DNA from: JABFSM01 sp963762545 | GTDB taxonomy: Bacteria; Gemmatimonadota; Gemmatimonadetes; Gemmatimonadales; GWC2-71-9 | NCBI GenBank assembly: GCA_963762545.1 | Contig: CAVXLC010000007.1 | Coordinates: forward strand, 314,813 to 378,812 | DNA: 64,000 bases | Reading direction: 5' to 3' | In this document: piece after piece, positions 27,160 through 35,645 of the stretch | How the letters are laid out: every line of letters starts with the position of its first letter | How positions within the stretch are numbered: position 1 is the first letter of the stretch | The notes under the pieces: model-generated | What the model was told of the DNA's origin: nothing | What the model saw: only the letters and a program-made list of their open reading frames with translations | Databases searched by the model: none | Program-made: the position numbers and the translations under genes

Positions 27160-27786
27160 ATGGCGATCAGTCCAGGTCGAGCTCTTGTTCGTGTCGCCCT
27201 TCGCCAGGACTACTACAAATCGATCAGCGATTCCCTGGCCAAGAACCTCGCCATCTCCGAAAAGGCCATTCTTAACGCTCGACGCTTCGGGACTCCTGAC
27301 CAGTTGCTTGTCCTGAATGTTTCGCTATTCACCGTCCTCTACAACTACGATCTGGTTTCCCTTCTTGAAGAGCTGGACGCTCCGGCATCAGAGTGGCATG
27401 AAGGGCTTCAGGCACGAGTTCTTGCCTTGACCGTCTACGAGTGCCTCGAAAAGATGTCTGGGCTGCTTGGCAAGGAATTCCAAGCCGTCGCCAAGCGGTG
27501 GGCTCCGCCTCAAGAATGGTTTGAGACATTCAAGGCAGTCGGCAAGTCCTTGAATAGCTATGAGAAGCAGCATCGCCGATGGTTGGCGCCATTACGTCAT
27601 CATGCAATTGGGCACCGAGACGGCCAAGCGATGGATCAACTCGCTCACATCCGCAGCCTCAAGCCAGAGATCGTTGTCGCGGCCGGTACAGGACTCGTTG
27701 AATGGACAAACAGATTATACGGTTCGGTCAGTGACCTAGTTGGACATCACGTCATCAGCCAGCGTGTGAAATCACGGGATGCCTAA
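27160..27786 (+). CDS. Cassette 5: unknown soluble protein with HEPN-like RxxxxxH motif
   Basis: 208 residues from ATG 27160, mostly helical with no signal peptide. The segment LAPLRHHAIGHRD (Arg146, His152) resembles the R-x4-6-H motif of HEPN RNases, but the residue after Arg is His rather than the usual polar Asn. No family was recognised; an RNase/defence role is only a hypothesis. The stop is in the attC R'' box. Confidence 0.7.
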   Translation: MAISPGRALVRVALRQDYYKSISDSLAKNLAISEKAILNARRFGTPDQLLVLNVSLFTVLYNYDLVSLLEELDAPASEWHEGLQARVLALTVYECLEKMSGLLGKEFQAVAKRWAPPQEWFETFKAVGKSLNSYEKQHRRWLAPLRHHAIGHRDGQAMDQLAHIRSLKPEIVVAAGTGLVEWTNRLYGSVSDLVGHHVISQRVKSRDA

Positions 27787-27884
27787 CCAGCGCTTGCTGC
27801 TGGCGGTCCGCGGCGGCCGGCCACCCAGTGATTACTTTCCATCCAGGGGCCGCCGCGCCCCGCAGCAGAAGCGCGATTCGTTAG
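27781..27884 (+). repeat. attC 5, split by an IS110 element
   Basis: R'' GCCTAAC; GC-rich spacer class; the right end reads GATTCGTTAG and then IS sequence. The missing GC of the R' box follows the IS at 29029-29030. Confidence 0.9.
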
Positions 27885-27899
27885 CAACTGTCTTGAAAA

Positions 27900-28832
27900 T
27901 CAAGTGTATGTCGGGTCCCAGCGCCGATTGTGACGCAGCATGGCGTTGAGGATCGTGAGCAGCTTCCGCATGCACGCGGTCGTCGCCACCTTGAAGGGCT
28001 TACCCGCGGCGCGGAGGCGTACGAAGAAGCGCCGGAGTACCGGGTTATGCTTTACCCCGACCACCGTGGCCATGTACAACACGGCCCGGACCGGGGCCCG
28101 GCCGCCCCAGACCATCCGCTTGCCGCGCAGCGTCCCACTGTCCCGGTTCATCGGTGCGACGCCCACCAGCGCCGCGATCTGGTGCCGCGAGAGGTGCCCC
28201 AGCTCGGGGAGGGTTGCGAGCAGGGTGAGCGTGGTGACGGGGCCGACGCCGGGGACACTGCGCAGCACGTCGGCCTTCGCCTGATAGAGCGGGCTCGCGG
28301 TTACGGCGTCCTGCAGGTCGCCATCGACGTCGGCCAGGCGCTTCTCGAGCCAGCGAATATGCTGGCTGATGTCCCGCTTGACCGGGCCGCGGGCAAACCC
28401 GAGCCGATTCTTTTCGGCCGTCAGCATCTCGATGATCTGCCGGCGGCGCGTGAGCAGGCTCTCGAGCAGCTGAGCGGCCTCGTCGGGCAACGGCCGCGGT
28501 TGGGGGCGGACGCGCTCGGCGAAATCGGCGAGGAGTCCCGCATCGAGCGCATCGGTCTTGGCGAGGCGCCCCATCGCTCGAGCGAAGTCGCGCACTTGGC
28601 GAGGATTCACCACCGCGACCGGCAGGCCGGCGTGGGCCAGGGTGATGGCCGCGAGCAGCTCGAAGCCGCCGGTTGCTTCGAGCACCACCACGACGGGCGC
28701 CAGCGCCAGAAGGCGCGGGGTGAGCTCGCCGAGGCCCGGCTCATCGTTGGTCACGGTCCAGGTGGCGGTGCCTGGCCGGGCGGCGACATCGAGCGTCGCC
28801 TTCGAGACATCAATACCGATGAAGTGTTCCAT
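27900..28832 (-). CDS. IS110-family transposase (DEDD recombinase)
   Basis: 310 residues from ATG at 28832. RuvC-like DEDD domain with Asp8 (GIDVSK), Glu52 (LEATGG), Asp94 and Asp97 (KTDALDA), then a coiled segment and the C-terminal Transposase_20 domain with SVPGVGPVT and Ser232 in NRDSGTLRGKR. Recombines DNA at a dinucleotide core, guided by a bridge RNA in studied relatives. The frame starting at 28937 would run into the noncoding guide region. Confidence 0.95.
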   Translation of the reverse strand: MEHFIGIDVSKATLDVAARPGTATWTVTNDEPGLGELTPRLLALAPVVVVLEATGGFELLAAITLAHAGLPVAVVNPRQVRDFARAMGRLAKTDALDAGLLADFAERVRPQPRPLPDEAAQLLESLLTRRRQIIEMLTAEKNRLGFARGPVKRDISQHIRWLEKRLADVDGDLQDAVTASPLYQAKADVLRSVPGVGPVTTLTLLATLPELGHLSRHQIAALVGVAPMNRDSGTLRGKRMVWGGRAPVRAVLYMATVVGVKHNPVLRRFFVRLRAAGKPFKVATTACMRKLLTILNAMLRHNRRWDPTYT

Positions 28833-29026
28833 GCACGGCTCCACGAGGTAGACGATCGGCGTGGCCCAACCTTGCGTGATGCGGGGTCCAGCCCCGGGCA
28901 ACTGTTCGGGCTCTCGGCGATCAAGACCGGGTGGCACCCAGGCTAACGAACGGGCTCGAGGCCCCTAGGCGCAACGGGTTACCACCCTATCCAGAAGTTA
29001 CAGCAGAATGCAGATTCAGAGATACA
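28833..29026 (-). ncRNA. Candidate IS110 bridge RNA region, copy 1
   Basis: 194 bp of noncoding DNA ahead of the transposase, where IS110-group bridge RNAs lie. Read on the minus strand, a hairpin (GGGC-CTCGA-GCCC) is flanked on the 5' side by GCGCCTA (28966-28972) and on the 3' side by TTCGTTAG (28943-28950). The first matches one target strand (GCCTA), the second is complementary to CTAACGAA; together they spell the R' box target. This fits the left and right target guides around a CT core. Confidence 0.55.
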
Positions 29027-29049
29027 AGGCAGCACCGGGAGGATATCTC

Positions 29050-29553
29050 TTGCCAGCATTTCGGGCCTTCGGCCGCCTCGGCCTCTCTCTTGGGCTCTCA
29101 GCAGTGTCTGCCTGTGTCAGTCCACTCGAACCCAATACCGATCTTGGCCTGCGCGTATACGCCACCGTCTCGGTTGCCCGCGTTAGCCGGTCCGACCCCT
29201 CAGCCACCTTTGCCGTGGACGTGTGTGCCGAGAACAGTTCGCCCCGGGCCATCATCGTTTCGCTAGGACCACCGTCCGGCGGAACCCTTGATACACCTCG
29301 ACCAGGGGATGGTACCCTCCAGGCTTATCGAATCGCCAACAGTGTTAATGCGCTCGATGCGGGCCCGGCGGCGAGCTCATGGCGCGGATCGGCTGATACG
29401 ATTCCAGCACGGACTCGCTCCTGCAACCGCTTTCTACCGGTTGAGTTGTCAAACTGGCGTGAGGGCTGGGATGTCCCGCCTGGTGCGTATGAGGTCCGCA
29501 GTTTCTACAACGGGCGGGAGGGCACACGTGCGCATGTCATTGTGGATCCCTAG
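29050..29553 (+). CDS. Cassette 6: lipoprotein of unknown function
   Basis: 167 residues from TTG 29050 with a strong ribosome site GGGAGGA (29037-29043). Signal peptide with lipobox AVSAC, then a beta-rich body (VYATVSVARV ... FAVDVCAENSSPRAIIVSL). The adjacent IS end supplies an in-frame ATG at 29008 that would add 14 residues and abolish the clean signal start, so TTG is preferred. Confidence 0.75.
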   Translation: MPAFRAFGRLGLSLGLSAVSACVSPLEPNTDLGLRVYATVSVARVSRSDPSATFAVDVCAENSSPRAIIVSLGPPSGGTLDTPRPGDGTLQAYRIANSVNALDAGPAASSWRGSADTIPARTRSCNRFLPVELSNWREGWDVPPGAYEVRSFYNGREGTRAHVIVDP

Positions 29554-29562
29554 TTATGTGCT

Positions 29563-29658
29563 GCCTAACCAGCGCTTGCTGCTGCCGGCGCGGACAGGTT
29601 CTGGCCGTCGGTGTTAGAATCCAGTGGTGCGCCGCAGCAGAAGCGCGGTCCGTTAGGC
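29563..29658 (+). repeat. attC 6
   Basis: 96 bp, short class (GGCGCGGACAGGTTCTGGCC ... TTAGAATCCAGTGGTGCGCC). R'' GCCTAAC, R' GTTAGGC. Confidence 0.93.
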
Positions 29659-29685
29659 CGAACCGCGCAATTCCAGGGCATTCCC

Positions 29686-30219
29686 TTGACTAAGCTATGG
29701 TTTGCTGTGCTGGCGACGATCGCGCTCGGGGAGTGGATCCAGCCGCTGGGCCTCCTCGCCCAAGCCCATCCTATCCGCGTCGTCACCCTGAGCGTCGGGC
29801 CATCTCTCTACAGATTGCCGGAGTTGGGGCATGGAACGGCGATGGTCGCGTCCGGTTCGCTGCACTGGCGCGGGAAGAGTCCCTTGCAGCCGCAGATCGG
29901 ACTCACAAGTTGGATTGAAACTGTGCACTTTGACCTCCCCCCTTTTGAGACGACGGAGATCAAACAGGCCCTTATCCCAGAGCTCGGCGTGCGGCTGGCT
30001 GGTACAGGCTCAGTCGTGCGGCCATATCTCAGTGCGGGCTTGGGCTACCTCCTTTCACTCGGTGGACTCCATTCGGGAGTGACCCTCTATGCATCGAGTG
30101 GCATGGATTGGCATGTGCGAGGTCATTGGGGCCTTCGCGCGGACGCACGGCTGCGGAGTGTACGGCCATTTGCGGGGCGCACGTTGGATCTATCCTTGGG
30201 GCTCGGTCGTAGTTGGTAG
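29686..30219 (+). CDS. Cassette 7: outer-membrane beta-barrel-like protein
   Basis: 177 residues from TTG 29686. Signal peptide about 1-26 (ending LLAQA), then alternating beta strands (LSVGPSLYRL, IKQALIPELGVRLAG, VRPYLSAGLGYLL, WGLRADARLR) and a terminal Trp, as in small porin-like barrels. No ligand or enzyme motif. Confidence 0.7.
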   Translation: MTKLWFAVLATIALGEWIQPLGLLAQAHPIRVVTLSVGPSLYRLPELGHGTAMVASGSLHWRGKSPLQPQIGLTSWIETVHFDLPPFETTEIKQALIPELGVRLAGTGSVVRPYLSAGLGYLLSLGGLHSGVTLYASSGMDWHVRGHWGLRADARLRSVRPFAGRTLDLSLGLGRSW

Positions 30220-30227
30220 CCGGCTCG

Positions 30228-30332
30228 GCCTAACCAGCGCTTGCTGCTGGCGGGGCCTGCCGCGAGTACCTTTGGGTTGGTAGCTGGCGCCGCGGCGGCA
30301 GATCCCCGCAGCAGAAGCGCGCTCCGTTAGGC
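30228..30332 (+). repeat. attC 7
   Basis: 105 bp. R'' GCCTAAC, R' GTTAGGC; spacer class GGGCCTGCCGCGAG. Confidence 0.93.
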
Positions 30333-30359
30333 CACATGGCTGAGTTGACGGTGTCATCA

Positions 30360-31649
30360 ATGAGAATCAACCTAGCGCTCAAGACACTCCTTCTTGCGGC
30401 ATCGCTCGGCGTGCCGGCTCTGGTGTCGGCCCAGAGCCTGACCGGCGTCGTTACCGATTCAGCCGGGACGCCCATCCCTGCTGCCGAAATCACGCTCCTC
30501 GAAACGGGTCGCCTGGCCTCAACGAACGCAGTCGGGCGATTTGTGTTTCCCGCCGTCACGGGGGGTGTACACCTCGTCAGGGTCAGGCGAATTGGATACG
30601 GTCCGCGCCTGTTCCGGCTAACGCTCAAGCTGGGTGAGGCATGGGACGAGACCATCGTACTCTCGAACGTACCTGCATTGCTGCCCGATCTCGTGACGAC
30701 CGCCCCCGTTCCCCAGCCACGCTTCAATCTTCGAGCCGCCTTGTACGTGGATCAGCAGCACTATGCACCGCGCACGAAGTTTGAGATTCCGTACAGTACC
30801 TACGGGGCAGTTGTCGTCACCGGACCGACCCAGAGCGACGCAGTTGTCTTCTTCGATGTCCCGGAAGGCCACCTCCCAGTTGGGATGGAGTGGGGGGTGC
30901 CCGGCCAATGGGATCATGCGGGCGCAGGTGCACCTACCTGCCGCACCAGCGCTCCCGTCGTGGCCGGCCGGTTCTTTGGCGAGGAAGGCTCTCTCTTGCT
31001 GCTCGATGTCGACGGGCAGCTCTATCTCACCCCTCGGCGCCGTGTCGGCAGGGAACCATCGTGCGGGGCCCTGGGTCACCTCACCGTAGCGGGTCGCGTC
31101 ACGCAGGCCGCGGTGAGTCCAGGAGGTTGGGCTGTCGTGTCGGATTCAGGCGTCACATCGATGACACTGGCAGGGTACGACCTCAACGGCACACTCCGGT
31201 GGGACCTTCCGCTGAGAGGCTGGGGCTCCCCCGAGGACCTGAGCCTGGCTCATTTGAGCGGTGGGACGGGATCCGTCACGCTGGCCGCGCCTCGCTGGCC
31301 GTTTCGGTGGTTGGAGGTCGACACGAATGGGACCATCCGGCGGGAATCGAGCCCGTTTATGGGGCTCGACAAGGCCCAAGGCGTCCCTGCAGACTCCTTG
31401 GCGTACCAGGACTGGAGGGCCCTTGGGGTCATTCCTCTCATGGACGGATGGATTCAAACCCTCGTGCGCAGCGACTTCACAGACCGTGTGCTCGTCCTCT
31501 ATGACCGGGTCGGGCGGGCGCGGACCCTCACCCGGCTCGAGGGTGCCCCGCTGCTTCTGGCCGGTGACCCCGATCATCGCAGCCTCATTGGCATCCGCCC
31601 GGCGCGACCCGGGAGACACGACGGTGAGCTGGTCGCTTACGTCTACTGA
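30360..31649 (+). CDS. Cassette 8: secreted protein with carboxypeptidase-regulatory domain and C-terminal propeller-like region
   Basis: 429 residues from ATG 30360 (ATG 30336 adds eight residues). Signal peptide ends VSAQS. Residues about 25-105 are a carboxypeptidase-regulatory-like domain (LTGVVTDSAGTPIPAAEITL). The remainder has repeated short beta motifs with DTNGTIR-type turns, suggestive of a beta propeller. Similar N-domains occur in the TonB receptor at 15162 and cassette 31. Confidence 0.75.
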   Translation: MRINLALKTLLLAASLGVPALVSAQSLTGVVTDSAGTPIPAAEITLLETGRLASTNAVGRFVFPAVTGGVHLVRVRRIGYGPRLFRLTLKLGEAWDETIVLSNVPALLPDLVTTAPVPQPRFNLRAALYVDQQHYAPRTKFEIPYSTYGAVVVTGPTQSDAVVFFDVPEGHLPVGMEWGVPGQWDHAGAGAPTCRTSAPVVAGRFFGEEGSLLLLDVDGQLYLTPRRRVGREPSCGALGHLTVAGRVTQAAVSPGGWAVVSDSGVTSMTLAGYDLNGTLRWDLPLRGWGSPEDLSLAHLSGGTGSVTLAAPRWPFRWLEVDTNGTIRRESSPFMGLDKAQGVPADSLAYQDWRALGVIPLMDGWIQTLVRSDFTDRVLVLYDRVGRARTLTRLEGAPLLLAGDPDHRSLIGIRPARPGRHDGELVAYVY

Positions 31650-31659
31650 CGCCGATGTG

Positions 31660-31765
31660 GCCTAACCAGCGCTTGCTGCTGCCGGTCCGCGGCGGCCGGC
31701 CGCCGAATGAGTAGCTTACATGGCGGGGCCGCCGCGCCCCGCAGCAGAAGCGCGCTTCGTTAGGC
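31660..31765 (+). repeat. attC 8
   Basis: 106 bp. R'' GCCTAAC, R' GTTAGGC; GC-rich spacer class. Confidence 0.93.
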
Positions 31766-31873
31766 TTCGGGCCGCCCGGGCTCCTTGCAGGCAGTCTTGA
31801 GCTTGGTTCGTTGGAGGTGTGCATAATGTAGAGGAGGTGTTGACGCGACATCACCTCAATGCGGAGGCTGCAC

Positions 31874-32422
31874 ATGGCTCGCACGACGCATGTCGTAGTT
31901 GGAGCGCTCTTGATTCCAACCTTGGCTCTCGCGCAGCGGAAGCCTGTCCTTGAGCTAGGCACTAGTCTTGGCCTCACTATCACAAGCAGCGCCGTCGTCC
32001 TCGGGGGCAGCGTCACGCGGTTCGGCGCGCCTGGTGCGGGAATCCTTGGCCAGCCGACCATCTATGCCGCGGTCTTCGCGGGGAAGGGTGTGATCATTGA
32101 GCCGCAGCTCGCCTTGAACATCACCTCGAGCGGAGGTCAAACCGCCACCACTGTCGGTCTCGCCGCGCAATTCGGGTATCTATTCGACGGCCCCGAAAGG
32201 AACTCTCTCTTGCTCGCAGGATCTCTTGCATACCAATCGATTTCACATCCGGGTACCTCTAGCGACGAAGTCGGGCTGGGTGCGAAAGTCGGCTACCGGG
32301 TCCTTGCTGGCTCAAGTGTGGGGCTCCGGTTTGAAGCCGGCTACCGCCGGTGGTTCGATAGCCATTTGAACGAGTTCACGTTCGGCATTGGTCTCGGGGG
32401 CATATTTCACCACTCGCATTAG
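31874..32422 (+). CDS. Cassette 9: outer-membrane beta-barrel-like protein
   Basis: 182 residues from ATG 31874 with GCGGAGGC (31861-31868) upstream. Signal peptide ends ALAQ. The remainder is glycine-rich alternating strands (LELGTSLGLTITSS, IIEPQLALNITSS, VGLRFEAGYRRWF) ending in a barrel-like strand. Unknown function. Confidence 0.7.
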   Translation: MARTTHVVVGALLIPTLALAQRKPVLELGTSLGLTITSSAVVLGGSVTRFGAPGAGILGQPTIYAAVFAGKGVIIEPQLALNITSSGGQTATTVGLAAQFGYLFDGPERNSLLLAGSLAYQSISHPGTSSDEVGLGAKVGYRVLAGSSVGLRFEAGYRRWFDSHLNEFTFGIGLGGIFHHSH

Positions 32423-32455
32423 GCGTGCTCGGCAGCGAACATGGGGAGGACCGAA

Positions 32456-32551
32456 GCCTAACCTGCGCTTGCTGCCGCCGGCGCGATCAGGTTCTGGCCA
32501 TCGGTATTAGAATCCAGTGGCGCGCCGCAGCAGAAGCGCGATTCGTTAGGT
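32456..32551 (+). repeat. attC 9
   Basis: 96 bp, short class. R'' GCCTAAC, R' GTTAGGT; arm reads ACCTGCGCTTGCTGC. Confidence 0.92.
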
Positions 32552-32787
32552 GCACTCGCCCCCAACACCGAGCCTTTTCCTTTCGCCTCGAGGTTGGTGG
32601 TTGGCTGCCGCTTCGGCGCTCAAAGCTCTTAGCGGCCTCCGGTCATTCTGAGCCGTTCCTTTTCCGCGGGCTGCCCGGCCAGCGATACGATGGATGTTCG
32701 CGCTGGCCGCAGGCAGCTCCGCTCGGCTCTCGTGGTACCTGCCAGGGTGGCTCCGAGGCCCCGCGGGCACCACATCTTTCGGCGGGC
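32552..32787 (+). other. Cassette 10: protein-less cassette, family B copy 1
   Basis: 236 bp without a credible gene. It holds a long imperfect inverted repeat: left arm 32666-32684 (GCGGGCTGCCCGGCCAGCG), right arm 32701-32722 (CGCTGGCCGCAGGCAGCTCC...). A shared block GGTACC...CAGGGTGGCTCCGA follows. Identical to the copy at 35646. Confidence 0.7.
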
Positions 32788-32883
32788 ACCTAACAAGCGC
32801 TTGCTGCTGTCGGCGCGGTAGGTTCTGGGCTTTGGAATTAGGTTTCGAGCAGCGCGCCGCAGCAGAAGCGCGATCCGTTAGGT
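32788..32883 (+). repeat. attC 10
   Basis: 96 bp. R'' ACCTAAC, R' GTTAGGT; short class. Identical through the spacer to attC 14. Confidence 0.92.
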
Positions 32884-33130
32884 GCACTCCCCCAAACATC
32901 GCAGCCTCTCCACTCCACTCTCTGGTCTATGGGTGGTCGCAGGGTAGGGCTCAGTGCCTCACGCCGTTACCGGTCCTCAGCTCGGTCCTCCATGTCCGCG
33001 GGCTGCCGGCAACGGCGGTCACAAGCGCCCATCCAACGCCTGCCGGCAGCCCGCTCCTCGATCGGGGTACCCGCCAGGGGAGTTCCCTGGCCGGCCAGGA
33101 TCTGACGGAACAGCCCGAGTCTCGGTCGTG
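32884..33130 (+). other. Cassette 11: protein-less cassette, family A copy 2
   Basis: 247 bp without a credible gene. Perfect 13-bp inverted repeat GCGGGCTGCCGGC (32998-33010) and GCCGGCAGCCCGC (33042-33054). Matches the copy at 39072 throughout the part compared by eye. Confidence 0.7.
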
Positions 33131-33266
33131 CCCTAACCAGCGCTTGCTGCCGACGGCCGCGCTCTCCCGCCGGCGCCGTGGTTCCGCGCCGCCGGGCCTG
33201 GGCTAGATTCCAGCATCCCGCAGCGGCGCGCTCGACGGCGGCCGCAGCAGAAGCGCGATTCGTTAG
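33131..33266 (+). repeat. attC 11, split by an IS110 relic
   Basis: 137-bp attC class. R'' CCCTAAC; right end GATTCGTTAG then IS sequence. The remaining GC lies at 34417-34418. Confidence 0.88.
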
Positions 33267-33281
33267 CAACTGTCTCGAAAG

Positions 33282-34220
33282 TCAAGCGTGTTGTGGGTCC
33301 CACCGACGGTTGTGCTGCAGCATGGCGTTGAGGATCGTGAGCAGCTTCCGCATGCAGGCGGTGGCCGCGACCTTGAAGGGCTTACCCGGCGGCGCGCAGG
33401 CGCTCGTAGAAGACGCCGCAGCACCGGATTGTGCTTGACGGCCGACGAGCGCGGCCATGTAGAGCACGGCGCGCACCGGGGCGCGGCCGCCCCAGACCAT
33501 GCGCTTGCCGCGCATGCGTGCCGCTGTCGCGATTCATCGGGGCGACGCCGACCAGCGCCGCGATCTGGTGCCGCGAGAGCTGCCCGAGCTCGGGCAGCGT
33601 GGCGAGCAGGGTGAGCGTGGTGACTGGGCCGACGCCGGGGACACTGCGCAGCAGATCCGCCTTCGCTTGGTAGAGCGGGCTCGCGGCCACGGCGTCCTGC
33701 AGGTCGCCGTCGACATCGGCGAGCCGCTTCTCGAGCCAGCGAATGTGCTGGCTGATGTCGCGCTTGACCGGACCGCGCGCGAAGCCCGAGCCGATTCTTC
33801 TCGGCCGTGAGCATGTCGACGATCTGCCGGCGGCGCGTGAGCAGGCTTTCGAGGAGCTGGGCCGCCTCGTCGGGCAGCGGACGCGGGGGGGGGCGCACCC
33901 GCTGGGCGAAGTCGGCGAGGATGCCGGCATCGAGCGCATCGGTCTTGGCGAGTGTGCCCCATGGCCTTGGCGAAGTCGCGCACCTGGCGCGGATTCACGA
34001 TGGCGACCGGCAGCCCGGCTTGGCCAGGGTGATCGCCGCGAGCATCTCGAAGCCGCCGGTCGCTTCCATCACGACCAGCGACGGGCGCCAGGGCCACGAG
34101 GCGCGGGGCGAGCTCGGCGAGGCCCGGCTCATCGTTGGTGACGGTCCAGCTCTCCCCGCCGGGCAGCGCGGCGATATCGAGCGTCGCCTTCGAGACATCG
34201 ATGCCGATGAAGCATTCCAT
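33282..34220 (-). pseudogene. Frameshifted IS110-family transposase
   Basis: Reads from ATG at 34220 (GIDVSKATLDIAAL) but at least four frame changes are needed to follow the 310-residue intact relatives: after LVALAPV, around VAIVNPRQVRDFAKAMG, after the KNRLG region and near NRDSGT. The DEDD and serine motifs are still recognisable in pieces. Confidence 0.9.
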
Positions 34221-34414
34221 GGGCGGCTCCACGAGGTAGACGATCGGCGTGGCCCAACCTTGCGTGATGCGGGGTCCAGCCCCGGGCAACTGTTCGGGCT
34301 CTCGGCGATCAACGACGGGTGGCACCCAGGCTAACGAACGGGCTCGAGGCCCTTAGGCGCAACGGGTTACCACCCTATCCAGAAGTTACCGCAGAACGCA
34401 GATTCAGAGATACA
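34221..34414 (-). ncRNA. Candidate bridge RNA region of the decayed IS110
   Basis: Same layout as at 28833. CTAACGAA is at 34331-34338 and TAGGCGC at 34354-34360, here preceded by CT, so the minus strand reads GCGCCTAAG, a longer match to the attC box than in the intact copies. Guide sequences are kept although the transposase has decayed. Confidence 0.45.
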
Positions 34415-34518
34415 AGGCGGCGTCTCCGGAGGGTACCCTGTGGGGTTCAAGCACTCTTACCACGAGCCTTCGTGGGCTCGCATCTTGTGGCCTCACCGAC
34501 TTTCGGGAGTGTGTCCTG

Positions 34519-34839
34519 GTGGAACGACAGCCCGTCGCGCCTCGATATCTGCGGGTATCCATCGCTCACTGGAGCATCAATCTCTACTCAGCGGAAGCGG
34601 AACGCATCTTCTCTCAGATTGACACCGACGGCGTTGCCATCTTCCGGGCGCAGCCTGGCTTCGTTAGCTACCGGCTCATGCGGGCTGATAGTACCACGAC
34701 GATCGCCGTAGCGGAGTGGCAATCCGAAGAGCTAGGCAAAGCCGGTGCAGAACGCTATCGCGAGTGGATGCGGAGCGTTGGGATTATGGATCGGATCAAC
34801 CTCGAGACGCATGCGGGCGACATTGTGGCTGGGTCCTAA
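34519..34839 (+). CDS. Cassette 12: ABM-like dimeric alpha-beta barrel protein
   Basis: 106 residues from GTG 34519 with GGGAG (34505-34509). The pattern FSQIDTDGVAIFRAQPGFVSYRLMRADSTTTIAVAEWQS followed by an amphipathic helix is like antibiotic-biosynthesis-monooxygenase (ABM) domain proteins. These are small cytoplasmic enzymes or unknowns. The substrate cannot be predicted. The 100 bp between the IS end and this start hold nothing recognised. Confidence 0.65.
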   Translation: MERQPVAPRYLRVSIAHWSINLYSAEAERIFSQIDTDGVAIFRAQPGFVSYRLMRADSTTTIAVAEWQSEELGKAGAERYREWMRSVGIMDRINLETHAGDIVAGS

Positions 34840-34879
34840 GGTCGTGCGCACCGGGCCTTGCGCTCTATTCCGCGACGCC

Positions 34880-34986
34880 GCCTAACCAGCGCTTGAAGCT
34901 GGCGGGCCGGGGCGGCCCCATGGGGCGGAAAAGATCGATCTTGATTGTGGCCGCCCGGCCCGCAGCTTAAGCGCAAACCGTTAGGC
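34880..34986 (+). repeat. attC 12
   Basis: 107 bp, divergent class: arms GCGCTTGAAGCTGGCGGGCC and GGCCCGCAGCTTAAGCGC. R'' GCCTAAC, R' GTTAGGC. Confidence 0.9.
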
Positions 34987-35028
34987 ACCACCGCGAAGTC
35001 TCGGGTAGGCTCGGGACTGGAGACTCTC

Positions 35029-35529
35029 ATGTTGCCATTTCTTGTCTTGGCCCAGTTGGCCCTTCCCAACCCGTTGCCTCCGGTCCTCGAATTGGCCCAA
35101 GGCTTCAGCGGCCAACCCGATGCTCCCGCGTGCGAACATCGGGGCCCCGGCCACAATCTGGGATCGCCCCTCATGACATTCTGCACCTGGCCCAGTGCGG
35201 GGCCGGGAATGGTGGGTGGCAAACTGACGGCCACCATCGGCGCTACTGGTTCCCCAACGCTCGTTGAGTGGGAGGTTCCTTTCGCGAGCCAATCGCGTCC
35301 TGTCGAACTCGCGGACTCTCTCGGCAAGTATTTGCGCAACCACGGCTTCGAGCCGAAGAGCTGTGAGGACGGGACTGGTCCCGCCGGAACGATTGTTGCG
35401 GTGCAATGGCGTGGCCATGGACTGGCCGTGCATGTCTCGCATCTAGTGCCGGCTCCTGGCTATCAGGCGAAGCTGGTCGTGATGGCCACGGACACTCCGA
35501 GCATTATCCATCCGATTCTTTGCAAATAG
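35029..35529 (+). CDS. Cassette 13: secreted protein of unknown function
   Basis: 166 residues from ATG 35029 with GGAG (35019-35022). Weak N-terminal signal (MLPFLVLAQLALPNPLPPV). Contains two cysteines and a glycine/proline-rich middle; no family recognised. Confidence 0.6.
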   Translation: MLPFLVLAQLALPNPLPPVLELAQGFSGQPDAPACEHRGPGHNLGSPLMTFCTWPSAGPGMVGGKLTATIGATGSPTLVEWEVPFASQSRPVELADSLGKYLRNHGFEPKSCEDGTGPAGTIVAVQWRGHGLAVHVSHLVPAPGYQAKLVVMATDTPSIIHPILCK

Positions 35530-35549
35530 ATTTTCTCTTCCTTGCTGGT

Positions 35550-35645
35550 GCCTAACCAGCGCTTGCTGCCGACGGCGCGGTCGAGTTCTGGCCGTCGGTA
35601 TTAGAATCCAGTGGCGCGCCGCAGCAGAAGCGCGATTCGTTAGGT
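35550..35645 (+). repeat. attC 13
   Basis: 96 bp, short class. R'' GCCTAAC, R' GTTAGGT. Confidence 0.92.

Larger units (their letters stand above)
27885..29028 (-). mobile_element. IS110-family insertion sequence, copy 1 (inserted in attC 5)
   Basis: 1144 bp, identical in its transposase to the copy at 53551. Left junction GTTAG|CAACTG and right junction ATACAAG|GC share AG (CT on the transposase strand), the expected duplicated core dinucleotide; removing the element restores GTTAGGC. No terminal inverted repeats are visible, normal for this family. Long noncoding end upstream of the transposase, short end downstream. Confidence 0.92.
33267..34416 (-). mobile_element. IS110-family insertion sequence, copy 2, decayed (in attC 11)
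   Basis: About 1150 bp, related to but diverged from the copies at 27885 and 53551. Junctions are the same: GTTAG|CAACTG and ACAAG|GC. The transposase is frameshifted, so the element is not autonomous. Confidence 0.9.

Noticed and set aside
27930..28946. 338-residue plus-strand frame opposite the IS110 transposase (also at 53596)
   Set aside because: It is the GC-rich antisense shadow of the transposase; the minus frame has complete DEDD and serine motifs.
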